64,000 bases of DNA, taken from positions 1 through 64,000 of the forward strand of contig JBFMBH010000001.1 of assembly GCA_040755095.1 (NCBI GenBank). The letters run 5' to 3'. Positions 27,277 through 35,129 of the stretch are shown in pieces; positions within the stretch are counted from its first letter, which is position 1; the number at the start of each line of letters is the position of its first letter. The notes beneath the pieces were generated by a model. The model was not told where the DNA came from. It did not search any database and saw only the letters and a program-made list of their open reading frames with translations. Source of the stretch: Thermodesulfobacteriota bacterium (GTDB taxonomy: Bacteria; Desulfobacterota; Desulfobulbia; Desulfobulbales; JBFMBH01). A program made the position numbers and the translations under genes.

Positions 27277-27660
27277 ATGACTGTCAGCGACTTCTTCTTG
27301 GGCATCCTGGCCCTGTCCGGACTGGCGTTGGCCATCGCCGCCGTCCCCGCCTTTTTGCGCCTGGGCCGGGCGGCCGGGGCGGTGGAGCGGCTGGCCAGTC
27401 GCCTGAGCCAGGACCTTCTTCCCCTGGGCCAGCGCCTGGCCAGCCTGGACCACGAGATCCACGACCTGGCCGGTCGCTGCCGCCAGGGTCTGGACAAGAC
27501 CGACCAACTGTTGGGCCGGGCTACCGCCACCGCCGACCGCCTGGAGCGCACCAGCGCCGTGCTCCTGAACGCCCTGGCTGCGGTCGCACCCCAGGTCGGG
27601 GGCCTGGTGGCCGGCTGGCGCGCCTTTGCCGCCGCGCTCCGCCGGGGCAAAGACCGCTGA
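27277..27660 (+). CDS. DUF948/YtxG-like membrane-associated protein
   Basis: A 127-aa protein. One N-terminal transmembrane helix (~5-28) is followed by a long amphipathic helical region rich in Leu/Arg with heptad-like spacing (~30-115), the usual layout of DUF948 (B. subtilis YtxG) proteins. GGAGG lies 7 nt before the ATG. A YtxH-like gene follows after 55 bp, reproducing the ytxG-ytxH pairing; general-stress or cell-envelope roles are inferred from that family only. Confidence 0.65.
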   Translation: MTVSDFFLGILALSGLALAIAAVPAFLRLGRAAGAVERLASRLSQDLLPLGQRLASLDHEIHDLAGRCRQGLDKTDQLLGRATATADRLERTSAVLLNALAAVAPQVGGLVAGWRAFAAALRRGKDR

Positions 27661-27715
27661 GCCACCCTGGCGCCGCCAGCCCCTTTCCCCCTCCTTCCCC
27701 TTGCCGGAGGTTGCC

Positions 27716-28105
27716 ATGTCCGTGTCTTCTTCCCATCGCTCCAGCCGCTTTCCCTGGTTCGTCGCCGGCGCCGCCCTGGGGGCTGGCCTGGCCCTTTTGC
27801 TGGCCCCGGCCACCGGCCGCGAGACCCGGCAACGCCTGGCCCGCCTGCGGGACGAGCTGGCCGACAAGGCCTGCGATCTGCATCAGGATCTGTGCCGCTG
27901 CGGGGAGGATCTTCTGTCCCGCAGCAAAGAGACCTTGGCCCAGAGCGAGGAGGTCAAGGCCCGGGGCCAGGAGCTGGTGGCCCAGGGCCGGGAATATCTG
28001 GACGAGAAGAAGCGGACCCTGGCCTCCGCCATCGAGGCCGGCCGGGAGGCCATGGCCCGGGAAAAGGAGGCCCTGGCCGCCTCGCTGGAACAGGGTGAGG
28101 AGTAG
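27716..28105 (+). CDS. YtxH-like small membrane protein
   Basis: A 129-aa protein. The start 'SSRFPWFVAGAALGAGLALLLAPATGRETR' is shortened here to its key features: one glycine-rich transmembrane helix (~13-30) followed by the family hallmark 'APxTGxETR', then a charged helical tail ('ARLRDELADKA', 'EEVKARGQELV'). ATG 27716 has GGAGG 5 nt upstream; the in-frame ATG at 27626 would add a Pro/Arg-rich extension over the previous gene and is not favoured. It is paired with the DUF948 gene upstream. Confidence 0.72.
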   Translation: MSVSSSHRSSRFPWFVAGAALGAGLALLLAPATGRETRQRLARLRDELADKACDLHQDLCRCGEDLLSRSKETLAQSEEVKARGQELVAQGREYLDEKKRTLASAIEAGREAMAREKEALAASLEQGEE

Positions 28106-28128
28106 GCCGCCTACCGCCGGGGCCTTCT

Positions 28129-28164
28129 CGGGGTCGGGGTCGCTATCGGAATCGGGATCGGATC
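28129..28164. repeat. Degenerate hexamer repeat (GGGTCG / GGAATC / GGGATC)
   Basis: The stretch 'cggggtcggggtcgctatcggaatcgggatcgg' is a run of 5-6 degenerate hexamers located just 24 bp before the ATPase gene. Simple repeats of this kind are seen at junctions of inserted DNA in GC-rich genomes; here it marks the left edge of the two-gene ATPase cassette. Confidence 0.5.
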
Positions 28165-28187
28165 TTGAGTATCAGAGCTGGCGGCAG

Positions 28188-29387
28188 ATGAAAATCCACG
28201 AGATCTGGTTTCAGGGCTACAAGGCCTATGGTGGGGATGGCACGGACGCTCAGTTCCAACGTCTGCGGCTCGCCCCCTTGACGCTTGTGCTCGGCAAGAA
28301 CAACAGCGGCAAGAGCGCGGCCATCCGTCTGCCACGCCTCCTCCTTGGAGGTCTGGAGTGCGATGACGGCAGGGTGTTGCCCGTCGAGGTCCGCGGCATG
28401 CGCTACGGAAGCGGTTTCCTTGATTTGGTCCACGGCGGCGCCTTCTTTCGACGCCCTGTGTTTCGAATCCTTGCCTCCCATGGGGACCTGCCCCTTGACC
28501 TGACAGTCACTCTCTTCAGCCGCAGCGCTCTCGCCGCTGACGAGCCCCCCCAGGTGTGGTCGTATCAGATGCACGCCCCAGAGAGCCTTGACATGGCTGG
28601 ACCGGGTGAAGCCCATGGAACGGGAACGATCTTCAAGGGCCTCCTGCCCCCGCGTGCCCGGTGGAATACCTGGCGGAAGGCAGCAGGGGCCGTGCTCGGC
28701 GAAATGATCCATCTTGGCCCCACCCGCGCTTCGGTGCTGTCTGCCTATGCCAATGAGCAGGTATTGGGCCGACTCGGCCTCCGTGGTGTTGAAGCTCCCC
28801 AGTTGTTGCGCCAGGATGGTGAGCTGGCTGACCAGGTGGGCTCCTGGTTCTCCGCGCACATGGATGGCTGGCGTTTGTTGCTAAAAAAGGACCCGGACAG
28901 CTTCAGCCTGGGCCTCCGCCGCAGCAGCACCCTGGAGACCAATCTGGCCCAGGGGGGAGAAGGCGTCCAACAGGTGCTGCCGGTGGTCGTCCATCAGCTG
29001 TGGCGCCAGCGACATGCCTCCATGCCATTCTTGGATGTCGTCGAGCAGCCTGAGCTGCACCTCCATGCCGCGGCACAAGCCCCTCTCGCCGACCTGTTCA
29101 TCGACACAGCCATCATGGGGCCCGGCCAACTGCTCGTGGAGACCAGCTCCGAGCCCATCCTTCTGCGGGTGCAGCGTCGGGTGGCCGAAGGCAAGATTCG
29201 CCCTGAGCAGGTGGCGCTCTATTTTGTCGAGATGACGGACGAGGGCAGCCAGCTCAAAGCGGTCGGCCTCACCGCTGACGGTGAGGTCGATTGGTGGCCT
29301 TCAGGGGTATTCGAGGAAGACTTCGTCGAGGTCGCCGCTATCCGCCGGGCGCAACGTGCACGCAGTGGGCACGGGGACCATCCGTGA
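28188..29387 (+). CDS. DUF3696-family AAA ATPase (OLD/RecF-like ABC ATPase)
   Basis: A 399-aa predicted ATPase. The N-terminal Walker A is 'GKNNSGKS' (36-43), typical of SMC/OLD/RecF-class ATPases. Walker B with its signature extension is 'LDVVEQPELHLHAAAQ' (~280-295). The following 'ETSSEPILLRVQRRVAEGKI' and 'VALYFVE' segments and the 'WWPSGVFEEDFVE' tail identify DUF3696. In relatives the segment usually reads 'ETHSE'; here the conserved His is Ser. It starts at ATG 28188 with no strong ribosome site and ends overlapping the next gene by GTGA. The base composition is less GC-saturated than the che operon. Relatives of this class with a downstream partner are frequently anti-phage, so a defence role is inferred. 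Confidence 0.8.
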   Translation: MKIHEIWFQGYKAYGGDGTDAQFQRLRLAPLTLVLGKNNSGKSAAIRLPRLLLGGLECDDGRVLPVEVRGMRYGSGFLDLVHGGAFFRRPVFRILASHGDLPLDLTVTLFSRSALAADEPPQVWSYQMHAPESLDMAGPGEAHGTGTIFKGLLPPRARWNTWRKAAGAVLGEMIHLGPTRASVLSAYANEQVLGRLGLRGVEAPQLLRQDGELADQVGSWFSAHMDGWRLLLKKDPDSFSLGLRRSSTLETNLAQGGEGVQQVLPVVVHQLWRQRHASMPFLDVVEQPELHLHAAAQAPLADLFIDTAIMGPGQLLVETSSEPILLRVQRRVAEGKIRPEQVALYFVEMTDEGSQLKAVGLTADGEVDWWPSGVFEEDFVEVAAIRRAQRARSGHGDHP

Positions 29388-30269
29388 GGTTCATCCTGGC
29401 AGCGACCGCCCTGAATGGCGATGATGAGCTGCTTGGGCTCATTGATCGCCTGGTCGACCGGATAGCCGAGGAGGTCCACCGTGTGGAAGTCCCGGATGCT
29501 GACCTGCTTGAGACCTCGCAATGGTACAACTCCGCCCGGATGGTACGGCGCAAGATTCTGACCAAAGCGGTGGCGGTCCCTCCCCGAAAGCAGCCGCCAT
29601 CCAGGGGTCCGCACGCGGCGGCCGTCCAGGTCCGGAATATCACCGAGGCGCGGGTCGCGGACAAGCTGGCCCATGCTCCCTTGCTGGTGCTGGTCGAGGA
29701 TCGGGAGGCGGATGGAGTGCTGCTGGAGATCCTGGTGGAAGAGCTCGGGTCCCCGGAGACCCAAGCTTTGTGGCAACGAGGGCAGACGGTTACCCCCCGG
29801 GCCATCCCGACTGCGGGCGCTGGTGTGCGTACTGCTGGCGAGAGAGCCCTTGAGGCCAGACGGGTCTCCGCTGGGCCTGGATGGTGCCGCCAGCCTGCTG
29901 CTGCAGCGCGGGCCGGGGGCAATGGCCACCGTGTGCGCCTCCGTCAGCGACGGCGATCTCCGCCGGAGTCCTGCCAACCGGATTCTCGATGTTGACCCAG
30001 CCCGCTCTGGGCAGGCCAAAAACTGGCTTCTGAACCTGGATCCCCGGGTCCAAAACCGGGTTCTGGAAAGCCACGCCATCGAGCCGGACTCCCTCCCCCT
30101 TCTGGAGGCCGGTGACCATGACGGCTTCTTGAAACGGCGCTTGGCCTTCCTGTCGCATTTGGAACGGAACTTTATGGCGCAGGTGTCCGTCTCCCCCCCT
30201 GAATCCAGCCAGCCTGCGCCCTCACCCGTCGATGCCGAGGATGATGACCTTTTCGCCCCCCTGGACTGA
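29384..30269 (+). pseudogene. Toprim-like partner of the DUF3696 ATPase, single-nucleotide frame disruption
   Basis: The gene starts at GTG 29384, overlapping the ATPase stop. The first frame gives 'MRFILAATALNGDDELL...' and runs to a motif 'LLVLVEDREADGVLLEILVEEL', which resembles the hhhhVE-x-x-x-D of Toprim/OLD-type nucleases. Around the C6 run at 29793-29798 this frame turns into Arg/Ala-rich nonsense (ending at 29995). The frame +1 away takes over with protein-like sequence ('LRALVCVLLAREPLRPDG', 'LLNLDPRVQNRVLESHAIEPDS', 'RLAFLSHLERNF') to the TGA at 30267-30269. Removing one C restores a single 294-aa protein. This may be a real mutation, a sequencing or assembly error in a homopolymer, or less likely a programmed +1 shift. 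A second acidic Toprim motif is not obvious. Confidence 0.6.
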
Positions 30270-30303
30270 CGAGACCATGCACCTGGGGAGGGCAGGGGCG
30301 TCT

Positions 30304-31131
30304 TCAGCTGGCGGCGGCGGGCCGGCCGCCCCAGTTGAGCTTGCCCCGGAGGATCTCAAAGTAGGTCAGACTGGGTGAGCCGATGAGCTGCAAGGGCCGG
30401 GGGGAGGCCTGGATCTCCAGGCGATCCTCTTCCCCCATGGACCAGGCGAAGCGGCCGTCGACGATCACCCGTACGTCCTGGGCCGGCCCGGCCATGCGGG
30501 TGACCAGCCGGACGCCGGGCGGCAGGAGCAGGGGCCGGCTTTCCAGCATGAAGGGGCAGATGGGGGTGACGACGATGCTGTCGAAGCCGGGATGGACGAT
30601 GGGGCCGCCGGCGGACAGGTTGTAGGCGGTGGAGCCGGTGGGGGTCGCGAAGATCAGGCCGTCGGCCTTGTAGGTGGTGAGATACTCGTCGTCGGACCAG
30701 GTGGACAGACTGACCAGCCGGTCCACATGGGCCTTGCTGATGGCCACCTCGTTGAGGGCGGTCTGCCAGCCGGTGGTGGCAGCGGTCGAGGACAGGCGGG
30801 CCTGGAGCATCATCCGTTTCCGGATCGTTGCCCGGCCGGCCAGAATCTGCTCCAGAACGTCGTAGACCTCGCCTGCCCCCACCTCGGTCAGGAAGCCCAG
30901 GCCGCCGAGGTTGATGCCCACCACCGGGATATCCAGCTGGCTGGCCATCCCTGCGGCGTGGAGCAGGGTGCCATCTCCCCCCAGGATGACCAGAAGATCG
31001 GTGTCGGCCGGGATCCGATCCACGGCCACCGACAGCCCGCGCCGCCGCAGCCAATCGGCCAGCTCGGCTGCCAGCTGGCGTGGCTCCGGCGCCCCCTTCT
31101 TGGTGATAATGCCAATGGACGAGACGGCCAT
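30304..31131 (-). CDS. nadK: NAD kinase
   Basis: A 275-aa cytosolic enzyme making NADP+ from NAD+ and ATP (or polyphosphate). Diagnostic motifs: 'VILGGDGTLLHAA' (nucleotide-binding GGDGT), 'GINLGGLGFLTEV', 'LNEVAI', and 'KADGLIFATPTGSTAYNLSAGG'. Start ATG at 31131 lies 12 bp after the proC stop, so the two are an operon. Length and motif order are standard. Confidence 0.95.
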   Translation of the reverse strand: MAVSSIGIITKKGAPEPRQLAAELADWLRRRGLSVAVDRIPADTDLLVILGGDGTLLHAAGMASQLDIPVVGINLGGLGFLTEVGAGEVYDVLEQILAGRATIRKRMMLQARLSSTAATTGWQTALNEVAISKAHVDRLVSLSTWSDDEYLTTYKADGLIFATPTGSTAYNLSAGGPIVHPGFDSIVVTPICPFMLESRPLLLPPGVRLVTRMAGPAQDVRVIVDGRFAWSMGEEDRLEIQASPRPLQLIGSPSLTYFEILRGKLNWGGRPAAAS

Positions 31132-31143
31132 GGGGCCAGGTCT

Positions 31144-31968
31144 TCAGACGCCGGCGGCCAGGTGGCTCCCCAGCTCCCGGGAGCGGTCGGTGGCTGCCGC
31201 CACCGCGTCCATGAGCAGGCCGGCCAGGCCGGCCCTCTCCATCACCGCCAGGCCGGCCATGGTGGTGCCGCCCGGCGAGGTGACCATGTCCCGCAACGCC
31301 GCGGGGTGCTGGCCTGTCTCGGCCAGAAGCCTGGTGCTGCCGGTTACCGTCTGCAGCACCAGGGTGCGGGCTACCTCCCTCGGCAGTCCCTCCCGCACCC
31401 CGGCATCGATCAGGGCCTCGATGATGCGGAGCACATAGGCGGGTCCTGAGCCGGACAGCCCGGTGACCGCATCCATGAGGCGCTCCTCCACCACCACCGC
31501 CTGCCCCACCGCCCGGAACAGGGTGAGCACGGTGGAGAGATCCTCCTCGGAGGCCGAACGCCCGGCGGCCACGGCCGAGGCGCCGCTCAGCACCAGGGCC
31601 GGGGTGTTGGGCATGACCCGCACCAGACGGCAGCCACAGCCGGCCAGGCACTGCTCCAGATAGGCGATGGGGATGCCGGCGGCGATGGAGATCACCAGAT
31701 GGCGACCGGACAGGCCCGAGGCCAGCCCGGCCAACACCGGAGCCATCACTTGCGGCTTCACGGCCAGGACAATAATCCCGGCCCAGTCCAGGATGGCCCG
31801 GCCGTCCGCAGCCACCGATACCCCGAAATCCCGGGCCAGGATCTCCCGGCGCTCCAGATCCGGATCCGCCACCAGGATCTGGTCCTTGGCCTTGAGATTG
31901 GCGGTGAGGATGCCCCGGATCAGGGCGCTGGCCATGCGGCCTCCGCCCACAAAACCGATGGTGTCCAT
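31144..31968 (-). CDS. proC: Pyrroline-5-carboxylate reductase
   Basis: A 274-aa NAD(P)H-dependent enzyme for the last step of proline synthesis. Rossmann motif 'IGFVGGGRMASALI' at the N-terminus, 'AVKPQ', 'RVMPNTPALV', and the C-terminal 'GLSGSGPAYVLRIIEALIDAGV' and 'SPGGTT' signatures are all present. 'gggag' precedes ATG 31968. It is the promoter-proximal gene of proC-nadK; the shared upstream region faces the NHL gene on the other strand. Confidence 0.95.
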   Translation of the reverse strand: MDTIGFVGGGRMASALIRGILTANLKAKDQILVADPDLERREILARDFGVSVAADGRAILDWAGIIVLAVKPQVMAPVLAGLASGLSGRHLVISIAAGIPIAYLEQCLAGCGCRLVRVMPNTPALVLSGASAVAAGRSASEEDLSTVLTLFRAVGQAVVVEERLMDAVTGLSGSGPAYVLRIIEALIDAGVREGLPREVARTLVLQTVTGSTRLLAETGQHPAALRDMVTSPGGTTMAGLAVMERAGLAGLLMDAVAAATDRSRELGSHLAAGV

Positions 31969-32132
31969 GTCTGTCTCCCTCCCTTGGCTCGGGACAGCGG
32001 CAGCCGCCCCTGTTTGGTATCCCTTTTACCACGCCGCCGATGGGTCTGCCAGTCCCGGAGGCCCGCCCTCCTGGCTCCCAGCACGACCGCCAGCCCGTGA
32101 AATGGGTTCACCAAAAAGGCAGCCTGGTGGAA

Positions 32133-32167
32133 GAAGAGTCTGTCTTGTTGCCAAGACAGACATCTTC
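32133..32167. promoter_or_regulatory. Long near-perfect hairpin
   Basis: GAAGA-GTCTGTCTTG / TTGC / CAAGACAGAC-a-TCTTC: a perfect 10-bp stem (32138-32147 with 32152-32161) on a 4-nt loop, extended by 5 bp across one bulged A. No T tract follows on either strand, so it is not a classical terminator. It could be an operator or an RNA structure in the leader of the plus-strand surface cluster or the proC transcript. Confidence 0.55.
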
Positions 32168-32346
32168 TACCCTGGAAACATGGCCAGGAATGCGGGGAGA
32201 GAGGCCCGGCTTCTGCCCGGTACGATCGACGTCCGCGGCTGCTGGGACCACGTGGTTCCCTTCGTCCTGGGGAGCTGGTCCCGACGCCAGCAGCTGGCCC
32301 CCATCCGGGCGCCCTTTCGGGCCTGGGGACCGCCCCCTGCCCGCCA

Positions 32347-32385
32347 CCCGGGGGGTCCCGTCGGCAGTCGACGGGACTCCCCGGG
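32347..32385. promoter_or_regulatory. GC-rich hairpin in the leader of the NHL/cytochrome cluster
   Basis: CCCGGGGGGTCCCGTCG / gca / tCGACGGGACtCCCCGGG form a stem of about 16 bp with one mismatch, ending roughly 60 nt before the NHL start codon. The following sequence 'aaataacaa' is A-rich rather than T-rich, so termination is not expected. A role in leader-mRNA control is possible. Confidence 0.5.
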
Positions 32386-32446
32386 AAATAACAACCCCCG
32401 GCCGCACCGTTTGCGCCGTGCTCAAGCCTGAGACGAGGGCATGCCC

Positions 32447-35068
32447 ATGAAGGCCTTCTGGTTTCCACTCCCGCTGGTTGTCCTCCTTGGCCTTGCTTGT
32501 CTGCTGCCGCCGGTCGCGGCTGGCGCCGACTACCAGCGCCTGGGCCGGCTGGTGGTGGCCATGCCCACCGCCCTGGCGGTGGACGGCGACGAGAATCTCT
32601 ATGTGGTGGAGGCCGACCCCGGCCGCCTCACCGTCTACGGCCGGGACGGCAGCCGGCTGCGGGTCCTGTCCGGACTGGCCCGGCCGAGCAGCGTCGCGGT
32701 GGCGCCGGACGGCAGCATCCTGGTCGGCGCCAGCGGCACCGAGAGCGTCACCGTCTATTCCCCCGAGCTTGCGCCCCAGCGCCAGCTCGGCCAGGGCGCT
32801 GGCGAGGTCAAGCGGCCCCTGGCCATCGCCGTGGCCGCCAGCGGCCGCATCTTCGTCGCCGACGCGCTGGCCGGAAGAATCCTGGTCTATGCCCCGGGCG
32901 GCAGCCGGCTGCTGGTGTTCGGCAGCCCGGGCAGCGGCGACGGCCAGCTCAGCTACCCCACCGCCATCACCATCGACGAGGCCCGCCAGGAGATCATCGT
33001 CGCCGATCTGCCCCTGGTCAGCTCCCCCATGGGGAACCACCAGGGCGCCCGGCTGCAGGTGTTCGACAACCAGGGGCGCTTCCTGCGCCGCCTGGGCAGC
33101 TTCGGCGTCGGCACCGGCCAGTTGGTCAAGCCGGTGGGCCTGGCCATGGCCGGGGACGGTGACCTCCTGGTGGTGGATGCCTACCAGAACGTGGTGCAGC
33201 TGTTCGATGCCCTGGGCATGGGCCAGGGCGCGGTGTTCGATCCGGCCCTGCCCCTGGCCACCCCCCTCGATATCGGCGTCGGGCCCCGGTCCGGCCGCCT
33301 CTTCGTGGCCGATGCCGAAGGGGTGCAGGTGTTCGGCCTGCCGGGCAGCGTCCACACCGTCACCGCCACCGCGGTGGGCGGCGGCAGCCTGATGCCGGCG
33401 GGCGCCATCACGGTGCTGGACGGCGACGACCAGCCCTTCCTGCTGACCGCGGACGAGGGCCATGCCATCGCCAGCCTGGAGCTGGACGGCGTGCCGGTGG
33501 CCGGCGTCACCGGCCTGGCGGCCTCTTGCTACACCCTGCCGGCGGTGCGGGCCGACCACGCCCTGACCGCCACCTTCGCCCCCCGGCTCTACCAGGTGGC
33601 GGCGGTGGCCCTTGGCCACGGTCGGCTGAGCCCGGCCGGCGTCCTGCCGGTGGCCCACGGCGGCGAGCTGAACTTCACCATCAGCCCCGATCCTGGCTAC
33701 AAGGTGGCGGCCCTTTTGGTGGACGGCGTCGATCAGGGGCCGGTCAGCAGCTACCGCCTGGCCGACATCGTCGCCGACCACTCCGTGGAGGCGACCTTTG
33801 TGCCCCTGTCCACCGTGGTCATCCGGGCCAGCGCCGGCGACCACGGCCGCATCACCCCGGCGGGCACGGTGAGCGTCACCGAGGGCGGCGACCAGGCCTT
33901 CGCCATCGTTGCCGACCCGGGCTACGCCATCGCCGACGTGGTGGTGGACGGCGTCTCGCAAGGTGCCCGGGACCGCTATCTCTTTGCCGATCTCCGGGAG
34001 GACCACGTCATCGAGGCCTCCTTCCTGGCCACCGTCGTCTGGCAGGAGCTGACCGTCAGCGTCGAGGGCGAGGGCACGGTGGCCAGCCAGCTCTGGGGCA
34101 TCGACTGCCCCACCGACTGCGTGGCGGAGTTCGCCCAGGGCAGCGCCGTGGCCCTCACCGCCAGCCCGGCAGCCGGCCAGCTCTTCGCTGGCTGGAGTGG
34201 CGACTGTACGGGCGGTGCGCCAACCTGTGTCCTGACCATGACCGGCCGGCGGGCCGCCGGCGCCCATTTCCTGCCCGCCCTGCGCAGCGAGACCTTCGAG
34301 TCCGGGGACTGGCGGACCTTCCCGTGGCTCACCGGCGGCGCCGCCCCCTGGCTGCTCCAGGAGCAGGGGCCGCACCGGGGCCGCTATGCCGCCCAGGCGC
34401 CGACGGGGCTGGAGCCGCATGCCATGGCCTATCTCGAGGTCCGGCTGCAGATGCTGGAGCCCGGTCCCCTTTCCTTCTGGCTGCGGATGACGGACGCCAC
34501 CGGCAGCGACCAGCTGCGCCTCCTGGTGGACGGGGTGGAGAAGGGGGCCTGGTCCGGGGATCAGGACTGGCGGCAGGCCCAGATTGCGCTGGCCGCTGGC
34601 AGCCATCTCTGCCGCTGGGAGTACCGGCGGGCGGGCGGGGCCGAGACGGCCAGCGCCTGGCTGGACGACATCGTCTTCCCAGTGCTGGCGCCCCTGCCGG
34701 CGCCGCTGCCGGATCTCAAGGCCAACGACAGCGACGGCCCGCTGGTGCTGCGCCGGGGCGAGCCCCTGCGGCTCTCCTACGGCCTGGCGGCCGGCGAGGC
34801 CCTGGGCCAGGGCTCCGACTGGGTGCTGGCCCTCCGCTCCCCCTGGGGCTGGTTCTTCTACGACCAGGCCCGGCAGCTCTGGAGCCAACGGGCGGCCTTC
34901 AGCTACCAGGGGCCGCTCACCGACCGCCATGCCCACACGCCACTCCTCCAGACCACCGGCCTGCCGCCAGGGGGCTATGTCTTCTACTTCCTGGTGGACA
35001 CCACCATGAACAGCCGGATGGACGAGGATCTGGTCCTGGATACCGTGGTGGTCAAGGTGGGCAAATAG
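32447..35068 (+). CDS. Secreted NHL beta-propeller / bacterial-repeat protein
   Basis: An 873-aa exported protein. ATG 32447 is preferred to ATG 32441 because GAGGG (32435-32439) is 7 nt before it. The signal peptide begins 'MKAFWFPLPLVVLLGLACLL'. Residues ~30-300 hold NHL-type propeller repeats ('TALAVDGDENLYVVEA', 'SVAVAPDGSILVGA', 'IFVADALAGRILVY'). Residues ~305-610 hold three tandem ~75-aa repeats plus a diverged fourth ('GxLxPAGxxxVxxGxxxxFxIxxDxGYxI'), the divergent InlB B-repeat class; the fourth has Cys pairs. Residues ~615-750 look like a lectin/concanavalin-type beta domain. The last ~125 residues ('LKANDSDGPLVLRRGEPL', 'GYVFYFLVDT') form a module recurrent in deltaproteobacterial surface proteins. 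It is first of the three-gene exported cluster. Confidence 0.82.
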   Translation: MKAFWFPLPLVVLLGLACLLPPVAAGADYQRLGRLVVAMPTALAVDGDENLYVVEADPGRLTVYGRDGSRLRVLSGLARPSSVAVAPDGSILVGASGTESVTVYSPELAPQRQLGQGAGEVKRPLAIAVAASGRIFVADALAGRILVYAPGGSRLLVFGSPGSGDGQLSYPTAITIDEARQEIIVADLPLVSSPMGNHQGARLQVFDNQGRFLRRLGSFGVGTGQLVKPVGLAMAGDGDLLVVDAYQNVVQLFDALGMGQGAVFDPALPLATPLDIGVGPRSGRLFVADAEGVQVFGLPGSVHTVTATAVGGGSLMPAGAITVLDGDDQPFLLTADEGHAIASLELDGVPVAGVTGLAASCYTLPAVRADHALTATFAPRLYQVAAVALGHGRLSPAGVLPVAHGGELNFTISPDPGYKVAALLVDGVDQGPVSSYRLADIVADHSVEATFVPLSTVVIRASAGDHGRITPAGTVSVTEGGDQAFAIVADPGYAIADVVVDGVSQGARDRYLFADLREDHVIEASFLATVVWQELTVSVEGEGTVASQLWGIDCPTDCVAEFAQGSAVALTASPAAGQLFAGWSGDCTGGAPTCVLTMTGRRAAGAHFLPALRSETFESGDWRTFPWLTGGAAPWLLQEQGPHRGRYAAQAPTGLEPHAMAYLEVRLQMLEPGPLSFWLRMTDATGSDQLRLLVDGVEKGAWSGDQDWRQAQIALAAGSHLCRWEYRRAGGAETASAWLDDIVFPVLAPLPAPLPDLKANDSDGPLVLRRGEPLRLSYGLAAGEALGQGSDWVLALRSPWGWFFYDQARQLWSQRAAFSYQGPLTDRHAHTPLLQTTGLPPGGYVFYFLVDTTMNSRMDEDLVLDTVVVKVGK

Positions 35069-35129
35069 GATGCCGTGCGCCCGGAGTGATGACCGTGGGG
35101 CCAATCGGATCGGTTGAAGGAGAATGGGC

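Larger units (their letters stand above)
31969..32434. other. Divergent intergenic region with two strong hairpins
   Basis: About 470 bp between proC (minus) and the NHL protein (plus). No gene is supported. Two strong inverted repeats (32133-32167 and 32347-32385) are described separately. The rest is GC-rich with no clear -35/-10 pair on either strand. It must hold the promoters for both directions and may hold a leader regulating the electron-transfer cluster. Motifs of c-di-GMP/cGAMP (GEMM) riboswitches were looked for and not seen. Confidence 0.5.

Noticed and set aside
29785-29805. Programmed +1 frameshifting at the C6 run in the ATPase partner
   Set aside because: There is no stop codon or known shift-promoting context at the slip site, and the upstream frame continues for about 65 codons of nonsense. 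A mutation or sequencing error is simpler.
31969-32446. A c-di-GMP/cGAMP (GEMM) riboswitch, expected before a multihaem cluster
   Set aside because: The invariant blocks (CACAGGGCAAACC-like and GACGCAAAGCC-like) are absent on both strands; only simple hairpins are seen.
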